Below are positions 25,008-34,106 of a DNA stretch of 64,000 bases, in pieces. The notes under the pieces are model-generated. The model had not been told where the DNA came from and made no database searches. It saw only the letters and a list, made by a program, of their open reading frames with translations. The stretch comes from Selenomonadales bacterium (GTDB lineage: Bacteria > Bacillota > Negativicutes > Sporomusales > UBA7701), in NCBI GenBank assembly GCA_018434945.1, contig JAHDOI010000023.1:36436-100435 (forward strand), read 5' to 3'. The translations under genes and the position numbers were made by a program. Each line of letters begins with the position of its first letter. Positions within the stretch are counted from its first letter, which is position 1.

Positions 25008-25727
25008 ATGGCAAAAGTCGTGAAAATAGCCCTGGCCGGTGAAGGCGGGCAAGGCGTTCAGTCTATTGCCGAAATTTTGGCCGAGGCGGCCAACGAGGAA
25101 GGCAAAAATGCTCTGTACATCCCTAACTTCGGTGTCGAGCAGCGGGGCGGCGTTTCGATCGCCTTCGTGCAGATTTCCGACGGCGCGATCGGCGCGCCCA
25201 AATTCGTGGAGGCCGATATCCTCATCCCGCTCAGCCCGCGCGCGGTAAAAAGAACCAAGATGCACGCCGGCAAAAACACGGTGTACATCTATGATAATTC
25301 CCTCGTCCAGGAAGCCGAGGTCAACGACAATATCGTCGGCATGCAGTATTTCGACGTCACCCCGCCCTGCCCGACGGCGGACGAGGCCAACGCCGATCTG
25401 CAGCAAGACATGATCGCCGGCGAGCCCAAGACCTGTTCGTTCACCAAACCCGGCCCCGGCGTCGATCCGGCCGACATCCCGACCAACGTCAAGAAGGTCA
25501 TCGCCTGCCCCGCCAACGACCTGGCCAAGAACGAGCTGCACCCGAGGGTTTTCAACATCATCATCCTCGGCGCGATCATCGCCGCCACGGAAGTGCTGCC
25601 CATCGACAGCATCAAAAAGGCGCTGGAGACTAAGCTCGGCGACAAGTTCAAGGCCGATCCCAAGCTGCGCGACATGAACTTCAAGGCGCTCGACCGCGGC
25701 TACGAACTCATCAAGAGCGCGATGTAA
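25008..25727 (+). CDS. korC: 2-oxoacid:ferredoxin oxidoreductase gamma subunit (second set)
   Basis: A 239-residue gamma subunit, longer than VorC (175). The N-terminal KIALAGEGGQGVQSIAEILAEAA is the glycine-rich motif, followed by YIPNFGVEQRGGVSIAFVQIS. It starts one base after the beta stop. The C-terminal half (NDLAKNELHPRVFNIIILGAI) is the usual conserved region. Confidence 0.87.
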   Translation: MAKVVKIALAGEGGQGVQSIAEILAEAANEEGKNALYIPNFGVEQRGGVSIAFVQISDGAIGAPKFVEADILIPLSPRAVKRTKMHAGKNTVYIYDNSLVQEAEVNDNIVGMQYFDVTPPCPTADEANADLQQDMIAGEPKTCSFTKPGPGVDPADIPTNVKKVIACPANDLAKNELHPRVFNIIILGAIIAATEVLPIDSIKKALETKLGDKFKADPKLRDMNFKALDRGYELIKSAM

Positions 25728-25741
25728 GGAGGGGTACGAAA

Positions 25742-25990
25742 GTGGCAAAAGTTAACTGGGAGTCGGCTGAATACGAAAGCAACAAGGGTATGTGGGCGAT
25801 ATTCGCCGGACTGTGCAAAGGCTGCGGCTTGTGTATCGAAAAGTGTCCGGTGAAATGCATCAGCTGGTCCGAGGGGCTCGGTGTGTACGGCACGCCCCGC
25901 GTCGAGGCCGATATGGAAAAATGCATCGTCTGCGGCATCTGCCAGACGGTTTGCCCCGACTGCGCAATCCGGGTCGAAAAGAAGAAATAA
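25742..25990 (+). CDS. korD: 2-oxoacid:ferredoxin oxidoreductase delta (ferredoxin) subunit
   Basis: An 82-residue 2[4Fe-4S] ferredoxin with CKGCGLCIEKCP and CIVCGICQTVCP. The start is preceded by AAGGAGG. It is the electron outlet of the korABC enzyme. The delta-last order differs from the vor operon, where delta is first, showing that the two sets are not a recent duplication. Confidence 0.88.
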   Translation: MAKVNWESAEYESNKGMWAIFAGLCKGCGLCIEKCPVKCISWSEGLGVYGTPRVEADMEKCIVCGICQTVCPDCAIRVEKKK

Positions 25991-26066
25991 TTGCCGCCTA
26001 TGGACTGACCCGGGAAAGATAGTGTATTATAGAAGCAGATTTTGTGGTTGGTCAGGAGAATCGACG

Positions 26067-27035
26067 GTGAAACAACACGCCTTTTTTGAACTGGCACAGA
26101 CCGAACTAGCGGCTGTAGAACAAGAACTTGCTTCTATAATCAAGTCCAGGGTCGATCTCGTAACCGATATCGGCAGCCATTTGCTCAGGGCGGGCGGCAA
26201 ACGCCTGCGGCCCGCCCTGTATATCCTCTGCGCAAAATGCGGCCGTCCGAACCCTCCGGGGCTTGTGCCGGTGGCCGCCGCCATCGAGCTTATCCACATG
26301 GCGACGCTTGTGCATGACGATGTCATCGACAACGCCGCGACAAGGCGGGGGATGGCGACCGCCAACGCCCGCTGGGGCAACCATGTGACCGTGCTGGCGG
26401 GAGACTACCTCTTCGCCAAGGCCTTCTCCCTCATCTCCGCCCATGGCGGCAGTCGCGCCCTCCAGATACTGACAGAGACGATCTGCGCGATCTGCGAGGG
26501 AGAGATCAGCCAGGCCCGCGATCTGTTTAACCCCCAACAGTCGATGGAGGATTACTTAACCCGTATCGACGATAAAACGGCCGGCTTCATCGCCGCCAGC
26601 TGCGAGCTCGGCGCCATAACCTCCGGCCTGCCGCCCGCGGATGTCGAAGCCCTGAGGCATTACGGCTACGCCATCGGGATGGCTTTCCAGATTACGGACG
26701 ACCTTCTCGATGTGACCGCTTCGTCGGAGCAGATAGGTAAGCCGGCGGGCAACGACCTTCGCCAGGGTGTCTTGACACTGCCTATCATTTACGCTTTGCA
26801 GCATAGCCCCCAGGCGGGGGAACTGCGCCGGATAATCGAGGACCGCGACATGACGGACGCACAAGTGCAAAGAGGCATTGCCGTCGTTCATACGACCGAT
26901 GCCGTGGAATACTGCTACAGCCGGGTGAGCGATTATCTGGCGACCGCGCGCCGCGTGCTGCCGGCATCCCTGCCGGCAGATGTGCGGAAATCGCTGTGGG
27001 ATATTGCGGATTTCGTAGGGCTCCGCAAATACTAG
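26067..27035 (+). CDS. hepT: Polyprenyl (hepta/octaprenyl) diphosphate synthase
   Basis: A 322-residue trans-isoprenyl diphosphate synthase. The first aspartate-rich motif is LVHDDVIDNA (DDxxD) at about 82-91 and the second is QITDDLLDVTA at about 210-220. GGKRLRPAL is the substrate-binding motif. It makes the side chain of menaquinone, consistent with the UbiA/UbiD homologues at 32646-34947. The GTG at 26067 follows CAGGAGA; the frame is open further upstream but without support. Chain length cannot be read. Confidence 0.88.
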   Translation: MKQHAFFELAQTELAAVEQELASIIKSRVDLVTDIGSHLLRAGGKRLRPALYILCAKCGRPNPPGLVPVAAAIELIHMATLVHDDVIDNAATRRGMATANARWGNHVTVLAGDYLFAKAFSLISAHGGSRALQILTETICAICEGEISQARDLFNPQQSMEDYLTRIDDKTAGFIAASCELGAITSGLPPADVEALRHYGYAIGMAFQITDDLLDVTASSEQIGKPAGNDLRQGVLTLPIIYALQHSPQAGELRRIIEDRDMTDAQVQRGIAVVHTTDAVEYCYSRVSDYLATARRVLPASLPADVRKSLWDIADFVGLRKY

Positions 27036-27049
27036 CGCACGGAGGAAGC

Positions 27050-27832
27050 GTGTTTAGGCCCGTTAAGACGAAGAAGGTCTACGAAGAGATCATCGGCCAG
27101 ATCAAAAAACTGATCGTCGACGGTAAGCTTCAGCCGGGCGACAAACTCCTGTCGGAGCGAGAACTGTCGGAAAAGCTCAACGTCAGCCGGGCGTCGGTGC
27201 GCGAAGCGTTCAGCGCCCTCGAGATGATGGGCATCATCTCCATCAGGCCGGGCGAAGGCAGCTTCGTCCGCCAGGTGTCCTTCGAGGGAATGCTTGAGCC
27301 GCTTTCCTTCATCCTGCAGATGGAGATCGAAGACATCATGCAGCTTCTCGAGGTGCGCAAAATCCTCGAGGTGGAGACGGCCGCCCTCGCGGCCCTGAGG
27401 GCCACGCACGAGGACCTGGAGGATATCCATCGCGCGATAATCAGCATGAAGGAAGAGCTCCGGCGGGGCGAAGTAGGCGATACAGCCGACGCGCGCTTCC
27501 ATTTCGCGATCGCCAAGGCCGCGAACAACCCCATCCTCATTAAGGTCATGAATACTATTTCGGACCTGATGAACACATCCTTCCGCTCGTCACGGCAGAA
27601 ACTCTTCCTGATCGAGAATATGCCGGCGGTGCTTTATAACGCCCACTTCGAGATCTACGAGGCGATTTCCGACCACAACCCCAGCCTGGCCCGCCTGCGG
27701 ATGCGCGAGCACCTGACGATGGTGGAGGACGCCATGCGCGAGCTGCGCGACGGCGGCATCACCTCACTGAAAAATTTCCGCGACATTCCCTCGGAGCACA
27801 AGATAAGAAAAGATTTCGGCTTCCCTTCGTAG
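27050..27832 (+). CDS. lldR: GntR/FadR-family regulator, LldR-like
   Basis: A 260-residue protein. The N-terminal winged helix has LLSERELSEKLNVSRASVREAFSALEMMGIISIRPGEGSFV (about 35-75) and the C-terminal FadR-type all-helical FCD domain contains the metal/ligand histidines (ARFHFAIAKAANN, HFEIYEAI…REHL). It lies directly upstream of lactate permease and a GlcD-type oxidase. An ATTGG…CCAAT palindrome close to known LldR operators sits before the permease. It is therefore a likely lactate-responsive regulator (inference). The GTG at 27050 has GGAGGA just upstream. Confidence 0.82.
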   Translation: MFRPVKTKKVYEEIIGQIKKLIVDGKLQPGDKLLSERELSEKLNVSRASVREAFSALEMMGIISIRPGEGSFVRQVSFEGMLEPLSFILQMEIEDIMQLLEVRKILEVETAALAALRATHEDLEDIHRAIISMKEELRRGEVGDTADARFHFAIAKAANNPILIKVMNTISDLMNTSFRSSRQKLFLIENMPAVLYNAHFEIYEAISDHNPSLARLRMREHLTMVEDAMRELRDGGITSLKNFRDIPSEHKIRKDFGFPS

Positions 27833-27891
27833 CCCGCAGCCGGTGAGAAAGAAGCCTTTTTATCGGGGCCGACTTTTCAGAATAATGGGAA

Positions 27892-27907
27892 TGTTACATG
27901 ATTCACA
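27892..27907. promoter_or_regulatory. Candidate Rex-like site upstream of lactate permease
   Basis: TGTTACATGATTCACA; its complement TGTGAATCATGTAACA resembles Rex sites (TTGTGAA-N4-TTAACAA), with about two deviations in the visible half-sites. A rex gene is at 56141. Confidence 0.35.
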
Positions 27908-28078
27908 TACCTCGATTACGACCGATTGGGCATAATGGGAGATTATAACAATATATAAATGAGTTATAAGGGGTTTGGTGGGCGGCTGTCGAATATCTCG
28001 ACGGTGAGCAGCATCCCGCTTTTCAGAATTGTGCAATATCCCCGGTTTTTTCCAGGGGTTCCCGGCCGATTGCTTTTG

Positions 28079-28093
28079 ATTGGCCTGACCAAT
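28079..28093. promoter_or_regulatory. Candidate LldR operator
   Basis: ATTGGCCTGACCAAT, a palindrome with the same half-sites as the Escherichia coli LldR operator (AATTGG…CCAATT, from memory). It lies about 83 bases before the permease ATG and downstream of the GntR gene. The 340-bp gap 27833-28175 otherwise holds only the Rex-like site and AT-rich sequence. Confidence 0.55.
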
Positions 28094-28175
28094 AGACCGT
28101 TTGAAGGGAGTGATGCCGAAGAAAGTGGGAGGGGAACTCGGTTATCTAGATAAAAAAATGTTAGGGGTGTATGCG

Positions 28176-29831
28176 ATGAAATGGACTCAAATCTATGATC
28201 CGCTGGGTAATATCGGTCTTTCGGCGCTGATTGCCGCCATTCCGCTCTTTATCCTTCTGTACATGCTGGGCGTAAGGCGTGCGAAGGGCCATCACGCCGC
28301 CTTCGTGGGTGTCGCCTCAGCGGTCGTTATCGCCATCGCCGTATGGGGTATGCCGATCGGTCTCGCACTCAATTCCACCTTCCTCGGCGCCCTGTTCGGC
28401 ATCTTCCCGATCGTCTGGATCGTCGTCACCGCCATCTGGGTGTACAACATGACCGTCGAATCGGGCGAGTTCGAAATCATCAAAAACTCACTCGCTTCTC
28501 TGACTGACGACCGCCGCCTGCAGGCGCTGTTCATCGCCTTCGCGTTCGGCTCGTTCATCGAGGGCACGGCCGGTTTCGGCACCCCGGTGGCCATCACCGC
28601 CGCCATGCTGGTGGGCCTGGGCTTCAACCCCGTTTACGCCGCCGGCATCTGCCTGATCGCCAACACCGCCCCGGTTGCTTTCGGCGCCATCGGTATCCCC
28701 ATCGTGGTCGCCGCCCAGGTAACAAACCTCGATATGATGCACATCTCCCAGATCGTCGGCCGCCAGCTGCCCTTCCTGTCGATCATCGTGCCGCTGTGGC
28801 TGGTCGTGACGATGGCGGGCTGGAAGCGGGCCATGGAAGTGCTGCCCGCCGTGCTGGTTGCCGGTATCTGCTTTGCCGTCACCCAGTTCTTCACCGCCAA
28901 CTATGTCAATCCCTACCTGCCCGATATCACGTCGGCAGTCGTGACCATCGCCGGCCTGGGCCTGTTCCTCAAGGTCTGGAAGCCCGACAACACCTGGCAT
29001 TTCCCGGATGAGAAACCCGCCGCCGGCGGCAAGGTCCAGCTGAAGTACTCGGCCGGCGAAGTCGTCCGCGCCTGGGGTCCCTACCTGATCCTCGCCGCTC
29101 TCGTTTTCCTGTGGGCCGACGACAAGTTCCTCGGCTTCAAGAAAGTCCTGCTCGGCTGGGAGAAGGCCGCGGGTCTTACCCCGGTCGTCTGGCCCGGCCT
29201 GCATAACATGGTAATCAAGGCCGCCCCTGTCGTGGCCAAGGCTACCCCGTACGGCGCCGCCTACGGCATCAACTTCCTGTCCGCCGCCGGCACCGCCATC
29301 CTGTTGTCCGGTATCCTGTCGATCTTCATCATCCCCAACTACGGCTTCGGCCGCGCCATCAACTGCTTCTTCCGCACCGTCAAGCAGCTGGTGTACCCGA
29401 TCTTCACCATCGCCATGATCCTCGGCCTCGCCTATATCATGAACTACTCGGGCATGAGCTCGACCCTCGGCCTGGCCTTCACCGCCACCGGCAAGGCGTT
29501 CCCGTTCTTCGCCCCGATCCTCGGCTGGCTGGGCGTCTTCCTGACCGGTTCGGACACCTCGTCGAACGCGCTGTTCGGTTCGATGCAGAAGACGGCCGCC
29601 GAACAGATCGGCGTCGACCCCAACCTCACCGTCGCTGCCAACTCGTCCGGCGGCGTGTGCGGCAAGATGATCTCCCCGCAGTCCATCTCGGTCGCGACTG
29701 CCGCTACCGGCCTGGTCGGCGAGGAAGGCACGATCTTCCGTTTCACCCTGATGCACAGTATCGTAATGGTTCTTTTCATGGGTGTCCTCACGTACCTCCA
29801 GGCTTACGCGCTGCGCTTCATGCTGCCGTAG
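28176..29831 (+). CDS. lctP: L-lactate permease
   Basis: A 551-residue polytopic transporter of the LctP family, the typical length. The N-terminus KWTQIYDPLGNIGLSALIAAIPLF and the central block SFIEGTAGFGTPVAITAAMLVGLGF are family signatures. FLTGSDTSSNALFGSMQ and SSGGVCGKMISPQSISVAT in the C-terminal third are strongly conserved. It takes up lactate (possibly glycolate) with a proton. The ATG at 28176 is chosen for homology and AGGGGTG 7 bases upstream; in-frame starts at 28101/28113 would add an unlikely polar extension. Confidence 0.95.
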   Translation: MKWTQIYDPLGNIGLSALIAAIPLFILLYMLGVRRAKGHHAAFVGVASAVVIAIAVWGMPIGLALNSTFLGALFGIFPIVWIVVTAIWVYNMTVESGEFEIIKNSLASLTDDRRLQALFIAFAFGSFIEGTAGFGTPVAITAAMLVGLGFNPVYAAGICLIANTAPVAFGAIGIPIVVAAQVTNLDMMHISQIVGRQLPFLSIIVPLWLVVTMAGWKRAMEVLPAVLVAGICFAVTQFFTANYVNPYLPDITSAVVTIAGLGLFLKVWKPDNTWHFPDEKPAAGGKVQLKYSAGEVVRAWGPYLILAALVFLWADDKFLGFKKVLLGWEKAAGLTPVVWPGLHNMVIKAAPVVAKATPYGAAYGINFLSAAGTAILLSGILSIFIIPNYGFGRAINCFFRTVKQLVYPIFTIAMILGLAYIMNYSGMSSTLGLAFTATGKAFPFFAPILGWLGVFLTGSDTSSNALFGSMQKTAAEQIGVDPNLTVAANSSGGVCGKMISPQSISVATAATGLVGEEGTIFRFTLMHSIVMVLFMGVLTYLQAYALRFMLP

Positions 29832-29846
29832 CTTAAATGAGCGGGA

Positions 29847-29878
29847 ATAGGTGGCGGGTCTTGACGCCCGCCACCTAT
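29847..29878 (+). terminator. Hairpin between lctP and glcD
   Basis: ATAGGTGGCGGG pairs with CCCGCCACCTAT (12 bp) around an 8-base loop, followed by TTTCC. A weak terminator or processing/attenuation site between permease and dehydrogenase. Confidence 0.6.
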
Positions 29879-29928
29879 TTCCAACCAATTAACTCCCGTC
29901 ATACAATGCGCGGAGGAGAGAATTGACA

Positions 29929-31308
29929 ATGAACGCAAACAATATCCAGGAACTGAAAGCGATCGTCGGCCCCCAGTGGGTGGCGACGGAGAAGGAAGAC
30001 CTGATCTGCTACGGCTATGACGCCACCCCCGGCTTTTTCACCCTGCCGGAGGCTGTGGTCCAGCCGGGCAGCAAAGAGGAAGTGGCCGCTGTTCTCAAGC
30101 TGGCCAACCGGGAGAAGTTCCCGGTCTATACCCGCGGCTCGGGAACCAACCTGAGCGCCGGCTCGGTGCCCGCCCAGGGGGGCGTGGTGCTTTCGACCGC
30201 ACGCATGAATAAGATTCTCGCCATCGACCCCGAAAACTGGACGGCGGTGGTTGAGCCCGGGGTTATCGTGTCCGAGCTGAACGCCGCCGTAGAAAAATAC
30301 GGTCTCATCTACCCGCCCGATCCGGGGACGGTGACCACCGCCAGCGTCGGCGGCACGGTGGCCGAAAACTCCGGCGGCCTCAGAGGCCTCAAGTACGGCG
30401 TTACCAAGCATTACGTGACCGGCGTCGAAGTAGCCCTGGCCGACGGCTCGATCGCCGAATACGGCGGCGCCAACGTGAAAGCGCCCGGTTATGATATGGT
30501 GATGCTGTTCACCGGCTCGGAGGGGACGCTGGGGGTCCTGACCAAGATCACCGTGCGGCTCGTGCCCGCCCCCGCCACCCGCCGCAGCATGATCGCGACG
30601 TTCGCCGACCTCAACGGCGCCGGCAAGTCGATCGCCGATATCATCAGCCACAAAGTCATCCCGGCGACACTTGAGATCATGGACAATTACACCATCCGTA
30701 CAGTCGAGAGCTTTGCGAAGCTGGGGCTGCCGGTGGAAGCCGAGGCGATCATCCTGGCCGAAGTCGACGGCGACGCCGATACGGTCGAGGCCGACGCCGC
30801 CAAGATGGAGAAGATCCTGCGCGATAACGGCGGCGAGGTCCGCGTGGCGAAGAGCGCCCAGGAGCGCGACCAGATATGGGCGGCAAGGCGCGCGGCGCTG
30901 CCGTCGCTCGCCAAGCTCAGGCCCTCGACCTTCTGCGAGGACGCCACCGTGCCCCGCGACAAGGTGCCTGACATGGTGAGGCTGGTTACCGAAATCGCCG
31001 CCCGCCATAAGGTGGAGATCGGCACATTCGGCCACGCCGGCGACGGTAACCTGCATCCGACGATTGTCGCCGATTTGCGCGACGCCGAGGAGATGGAGCG
31101 CGTTTATAAGGCAATGGACGAGATTTTCATGCACGCGCTCAGGCTCGGCGGCACGCTGTCGGGCGAGCACGGCATCGGGCTGGGCAAACTGAAATATATG
31201 CCCGACCAGTTCGGCGCCGAGGGCATGGCGGTGATGCAGAGCATCAAGCTGGCTCTCGACCCCAATAATATCTTGAACCCCGGCAAGCTGGTGGGCGAGG
31301 TACACTAA
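29929..31308 (+). CDS. glcD: FAD-binding oxidase GlcD/D-lactate dehydrogenase type
   Basis: A 459-residue flavoprotein. The FAD-binding PCMH domain contains VYTRGSGTNLSAGSVP and PPDPGTVTTASVGGTVAENSGGLRGLKYGVTK-like sequence. The C-terminal domain has FGHAGDGNLHPTI and SGEHGIGLGKLKYM, conserved in 2-hydroxyacid dehydrogenases. It oxidises D-lactate or glycolate to the 2-oxoacid; an electron-bifurcating partner (EtfAB) is not in this window. The ATG at 29929 is taken; a TTG at 29923 is closer to GGAGG. It lies 97 bp after lctP, and with a LarA racemase elsewhere either lactate enantiomer could be used. Confidence 0.9.
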   Translation: MNANNIQELKAIVGPQWVATEKEDLICYGYDATPGFFTLPEAVVQPGSKEEVAAVLKLANREKFPVYTRGSGTNLSAGSVPAQGGVVLSTARMNKILAIDPENWTAVVEPGVIVSELNAAVEKYGLIYPPDPGTVTTASVGGTVAENSGGLRGLKYGVTKHYVTGVEVALADGSIAEYGGANVKAPGYDMVMLFTGSEGTLGVLTKITVRLVPAPATRRSMIATFADLNGAGKSIADIISHKVIPATLEIMDNYTIRTVESFAKLGLPVEAEAIILAEVDGDADTVEADAAKMEKILRDNGGEVRVAKSAQERDQIWAARRAALPSLAKLRPSTFCEDATVPRDKVPDMVRLVTEIAARHKVEIGTFGHAGDGNLHPTIVADLRDAEEMERVYKAMDEIFMHALRLGGTLSGEHGIGLGKLKYMPDQFGAEGMAVMQSIKLALDPNNILNPGKLVGEVH

Positions 31309-31314
31309 TAATCA

Positions 31315-31352
31315 CAGGCGGTGCGCGGCCTTCGCCGGATGCGCACCGCCTG
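31315..31352 (+). terminator. Hairpin after glcD
   Basis: CAGGCGGTGCGC pairs with GCGCACCGCCTG (12 bp) around a 14-base loop. There is no T-run, so termination efficiency is uncertain. Confidence 0.5.
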
Positions 31353-31453
31353 CCGTTTGCGGGGGCGGCGCTGTTCGGCGCAATCACGGCCTGTACTTTT
31401 GCCCCGCTGTTGAGTATAATTATAGTTAAAGTAGCTTAAGGGGATGTGGTGCT

Positions 31454-31717
31454 GTGTTCAACTTGGGCATGCCGGAACTGGCCCTGATTCTTGTCATCGC
31501 TCTCATCGTATTCGGACCTGGTAAACTTCCCGAGGTGGGCAAGGCACTGGGCAAGGGTCTGGGCGAATTCCGCCGGGCCATGTCGGGCGAGGGCGCCGCG
31601 AAGGAGGAGACGATCACCGTCGAGGCCAAGCCGGTGGATAAGAAACCGGAAGAGAAACCGGAAGAGAAACCGGAAGAGAAACCCGCCGACGCCAGTAAAC
31701 AGGAAGAGACGAAGTGA
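31454..31717 (+). CDS. tatA: Twin-arginine translocase TatA
   Basis: 87 residues. An N-terminal membrane helix ([33 protein letters not shown]) with the FGPGKLPE hinge is followed by an amphipathic helix, the TatA hallmark. The C-terminal tail contains three copies of the tetrapeptide PEEK from a 12-bp tandem repeat. Together with TatC it exports folded Tat substrates. The GTG start at 31454 is preceded by AAGGGGATG. An AT-rich TATAAT at about 31415 is a possible -10 box. Confidence 0.93.
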   Translation: MFNLGMPELALILVIALIVFGPGKLPEVGKALGKGLGEFRRAMSGEGAAKEETITVEAKPVDKKPEEKPEEKPEEKPADASKQEETK

Positions 31718-31726
31718 GGATAACCA

Positions 31727-32470
31727 ATGTCTGATACGCCCCGGGAAATTGAAAACGAACAGGGGGAGCAGGTTCCCAGCGGCGAGATGTCGCTTGTCGA
31801 CCATCTGCAGGAACTGAGGAAGCGGCTGATCGTTTGCGTCGTCATCGTGCTGGCCGCCAGCATCGCCTGTTATTTTTTTGCCGTCGATCTTGTGCATATC
31901 ATCACCGCGCCGGCCGGCAAGCTTTACTATATGAATCCGGCCGAGGCCTTTTTCACCTACCTGAAGGTGTCTTTCTTCGCCGGCTTTCTGGTGTCCCTGC
32001 CGGTGGTCTTCTACCAGCTGTGGGCCTTCGTGGTGCCGGCCATGACACGGCAGGAGCGGACAGCTTCGCTGTTCCTGGTGCCCGCGTCGCTGGTGCTGTT
32101 TTTCGTCGGCCTGGCTTTCTCCTATTTCCTCGTGCTGCCGGCGGCGATCGGGTTCTTCATCGGCTTCGCCACCGAAGACCTTCAGCCGATGTTTTCCATC
32201 GGCCAGTACCTGTCGTTCGTGATTTCCTTCATGCTGCCGTTCGGCTTCGTGTTCGAACTGCCGCTGTTCATCATCGTGGCCGCCAAGCTGGGCGTCATCG
32301 GCTCGGCCTTCCTCGTGAGCAAGCGGAAGATGGTGGTCGTGCTGTCGTTCGTGGTGGGCGCGATTGTGTCGCCGACACCGGACGTGTTCTCGCAGACGAT
32401 GATCGCGGTGCCGCTGATGATTTTGTACGAGATAAGCATATTTATCGTCAAGCACGTGCTGCGGAAGTAG
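31727..32470 (+). CDS. tatC: Twin-arginine translocase TatC
   Basis: A 247-residue protein with six membrane segments. The cytoplasmic N-terminus MSLVDHLQELRKRLIVC (about 20-36) is the signal-peptide-binding region, and the first periplasmic loop ends in PAEAFFTYLKVSFFAGFLVSLP, both signatures. PFGFVFELPLFI and VVGAIVSPTPDVFSQ are conserved. It starts 9 bases after tatA, forming a minimal TatAC system as in many Firmicutes. Confidence 0.96.
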   Translation: MSDTPREIENEQGEQVPSGEMSLVDHLQELRKRLIVCVVIVLAASIACYFFAVDLVHIITAPAGKLYYMNPAEAFFTYLKVSFFAGFLVSLPVVFYQLWAFVVPAMTRQERTASLFLVPASLVLFFVGLAFSYFLVLPAAIGFFIGFATEDLQPMFSIGQYLSFVISFMLPFGFVFELPLFIIVAAKLGVIGSAFLVSKRKMVVVLSFVVGAIVSPTPDVFSQTMIAVPLMILYEISIFIVKHVLRK

Positions 32471-32483
32471 TGACAATACCTAG

Positions 32484-32610
32484 GCGGCCGTTGATCAGTG
32501 CCCATCTGCGTTGTTGTTCCTGCGGGCGCTCGCTCGCCGTACGTCGCGCAGTACTGTCTTCGCTCGCGTCCTCGGAGCCGCCTGGCATCTGGGCACTGCT
32601 GAACGGCCGC
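32484..32610 (-). repeat. Palindromic intergenic repeat, copy 5 (reverse)
   Basis: 127 bp with outer arms GCGGCCGTT/AACGGCCGC and CAGTGCCCA/TGGGCACTG. The core is in reverse orientation (CATCTGC … GGCATCTGG) and is more diverged centrally than other copies. It lies between tatC and the UbiD homologue. Confidence 0.88.
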
Positions 32611-32645
32611 GGCGCTGAGGTAACGATTAGAGAGGAGCGACGTTT

Positions 32646-34106
32646 TTGGCGTTTAATGATTTGCGCGAATTTATCGCCGCTCTGGAAGCCCGCGGCTGGC
32701 TGAAGCGCATCGCCCAGCCGGTGGACTGCGAGCTGGAGATAACCGAGATAACCGACCGGGTGTCGAAGCTGGGCGGCGAGAAGAATGTCGCCCTGTTGTT
32801 CGAGAATGTGAAAGGCTACGACGTCCCGGTGCTGATGAACGCTTTCGGCAGCATGGAACGGATGGCGCTGGCCCTCGGCGTCGACAAGGTTGACGATATC
32901 GCCGACGAGATCCGCGACCTCCTGAAGCTGCCATACATTTCCCTGCAGAGCAAGCTCGATCTTATTAAGCTCATTCCCGCCGCCAAACGGGCGATCAATT
33001 TTCCGAAGTATGTGAAGACGGGCCCCTGCAAAGAGGTCATCATCAAGGACAAGCCCTCGCTGGCCAAGTTCCCGGTGCTGAAGTGCTGGCCGGGGGACGC
33101 AGGGCCTTTCATCACGCTGCCGCTGGTGTTTACGAAGAACCCGCGCACCGGCAAGCGCAACGTCGGCATGTACCGCATGCAGGTATACGACGAGACGACC
33201 ACCGGCATGCACTGGCACGTGCACAAGGGCGGGGCCGAAAATTACCGCGCCCACCGCGAGCTGGGCAAGGACCGCATCGAGGTGGCGGTGGCCATCGGCG
33301 GCGACCCGGCGGTGACTTATGCTGCCACCGCGCCGCTGCCGCCGAATATCGACGAGATGATATTCGCCGGCTTCCTGCGGCGCAAGTCTGTCGAACTGGT
33401 CAAGTGCGAGACGGTGGATATCGAGGTGCCGGCGACGGCGGAGATCGTGCTCGAAGGCTATGTCAAAGTCGACGAAATGCGGCGGGAGGGCCCGTTTGGC
33501 GACCATACCGGCTATTATTCGCTCGCCGACGATTACCCCGTTTTCCACCTCACCTGCGTAACCCACCGCAAGAACCCCATCTACCCGGCCACCATCGTCG
33601 GCAAACCGCCGATGGAGGATTGCTTCATGGCCAATGCGACCGAGCGGATTTTCCTGCCGCTGCTGCAGCAGGTGCTGCCGGAGGTCGTCGATATCAACCT
33701 GCCGCTTGAGGGTGTATTCCACAACTGCGCGGTGCTGGCCATCAGGAAGAGCTACCCGCAGCACGCCAAAAAAGTGATGCACGCCGTATGGGGACTCGGC
33801 CAGATGATGTTCACGAAGATGCTCATCGTCGTGGACGCCCATGTCAACGTACAGGATATGAACGAGGTTTGGTGGCGGGTTTTCAACAACATCGACGCCC
33901 GCCGCGACGTCGTGCTGGCCGACGGCCCGCTCGACGCCCTCGACCACTCCTCGCCCATGCCCCACTGGGGGACGAAGATGGGCATCGACGCGACCAAGAC
34001 GTGGCCGGAGGAGGGCAATACGCGTGAATGGCCGGACGAAATCGTGATGACGCCGGATGTGAAGAAACGCATCGACGGCATCTGGAAGGATCTTGGCCTT
34101 GGGTAA
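32646..34106 (+). CDS. UbiD-family decarboxylase (probable menaquinone biosynthesis, MqnL-like)
   Basis: A 486-residue prenylated-FMN-dependent decarboxylase. EVAVAIGGDPAVTYAATAPLPPNIDEMIFAGFLR is the characteristic central block; EMRREGPFGDHTGYYSLAD contains the catalytic Glu-Arg-Glu region, and the Asp-rich C-terminal region is present. It overlaps the following UbiA-type prenyltransferase gene by 8 bases. UbiD-UbiA pairs decarboxylate and prenylate an aromatic acid. In anaerobes lacking ubiquinone this usually means the futalosine menaquinone route (MqnL/MqnP), supported by the polyprenyl synthase at 26067. TTG start with GAGAGGAG upstream. Confidence 0.87.
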   Translation: MAFNDLREFIAALEARGWLKRIAQPVDCELEITEITDRVSKLGGEKNVALLFENVKGYDVPVLMNAFGSMERMALALGVDKVDDIADEIRDLLKLPYISLQSKLDLIKLIPAAKRAINFPKYVKTGPCKEVIIKDKPSLAKFPVLKCWPGDAGPFITLPLVFTKNPRTGKRNVGMYRMQVYDETTTGMHWHVHKGGAENYRAHRELGKDRIEVAVAIGGDPAVTYAATAPLPPNIDEMIFAGFLRRKSVELVKCETVDIEVPATAEIVLEGYVKVDEMRREGPFGDHTGYYSLADDYPVFHLTCVTHRKNPIYPATIVGKPPMEDCFMANATERIFLPLLQQVLPEVVDINLPLEGVFHNCAVLAIRKSYPQHAKKVMHAVWGLGQMMFTKMLIVVDAHVNVQDMNEVWWRVFNNIDARRDVVLADGPLDALDHSSPMPHWGTKMGIDATKTWPEEGNTREWPDEIVMTPDVKKRIDGIWKDLGLG

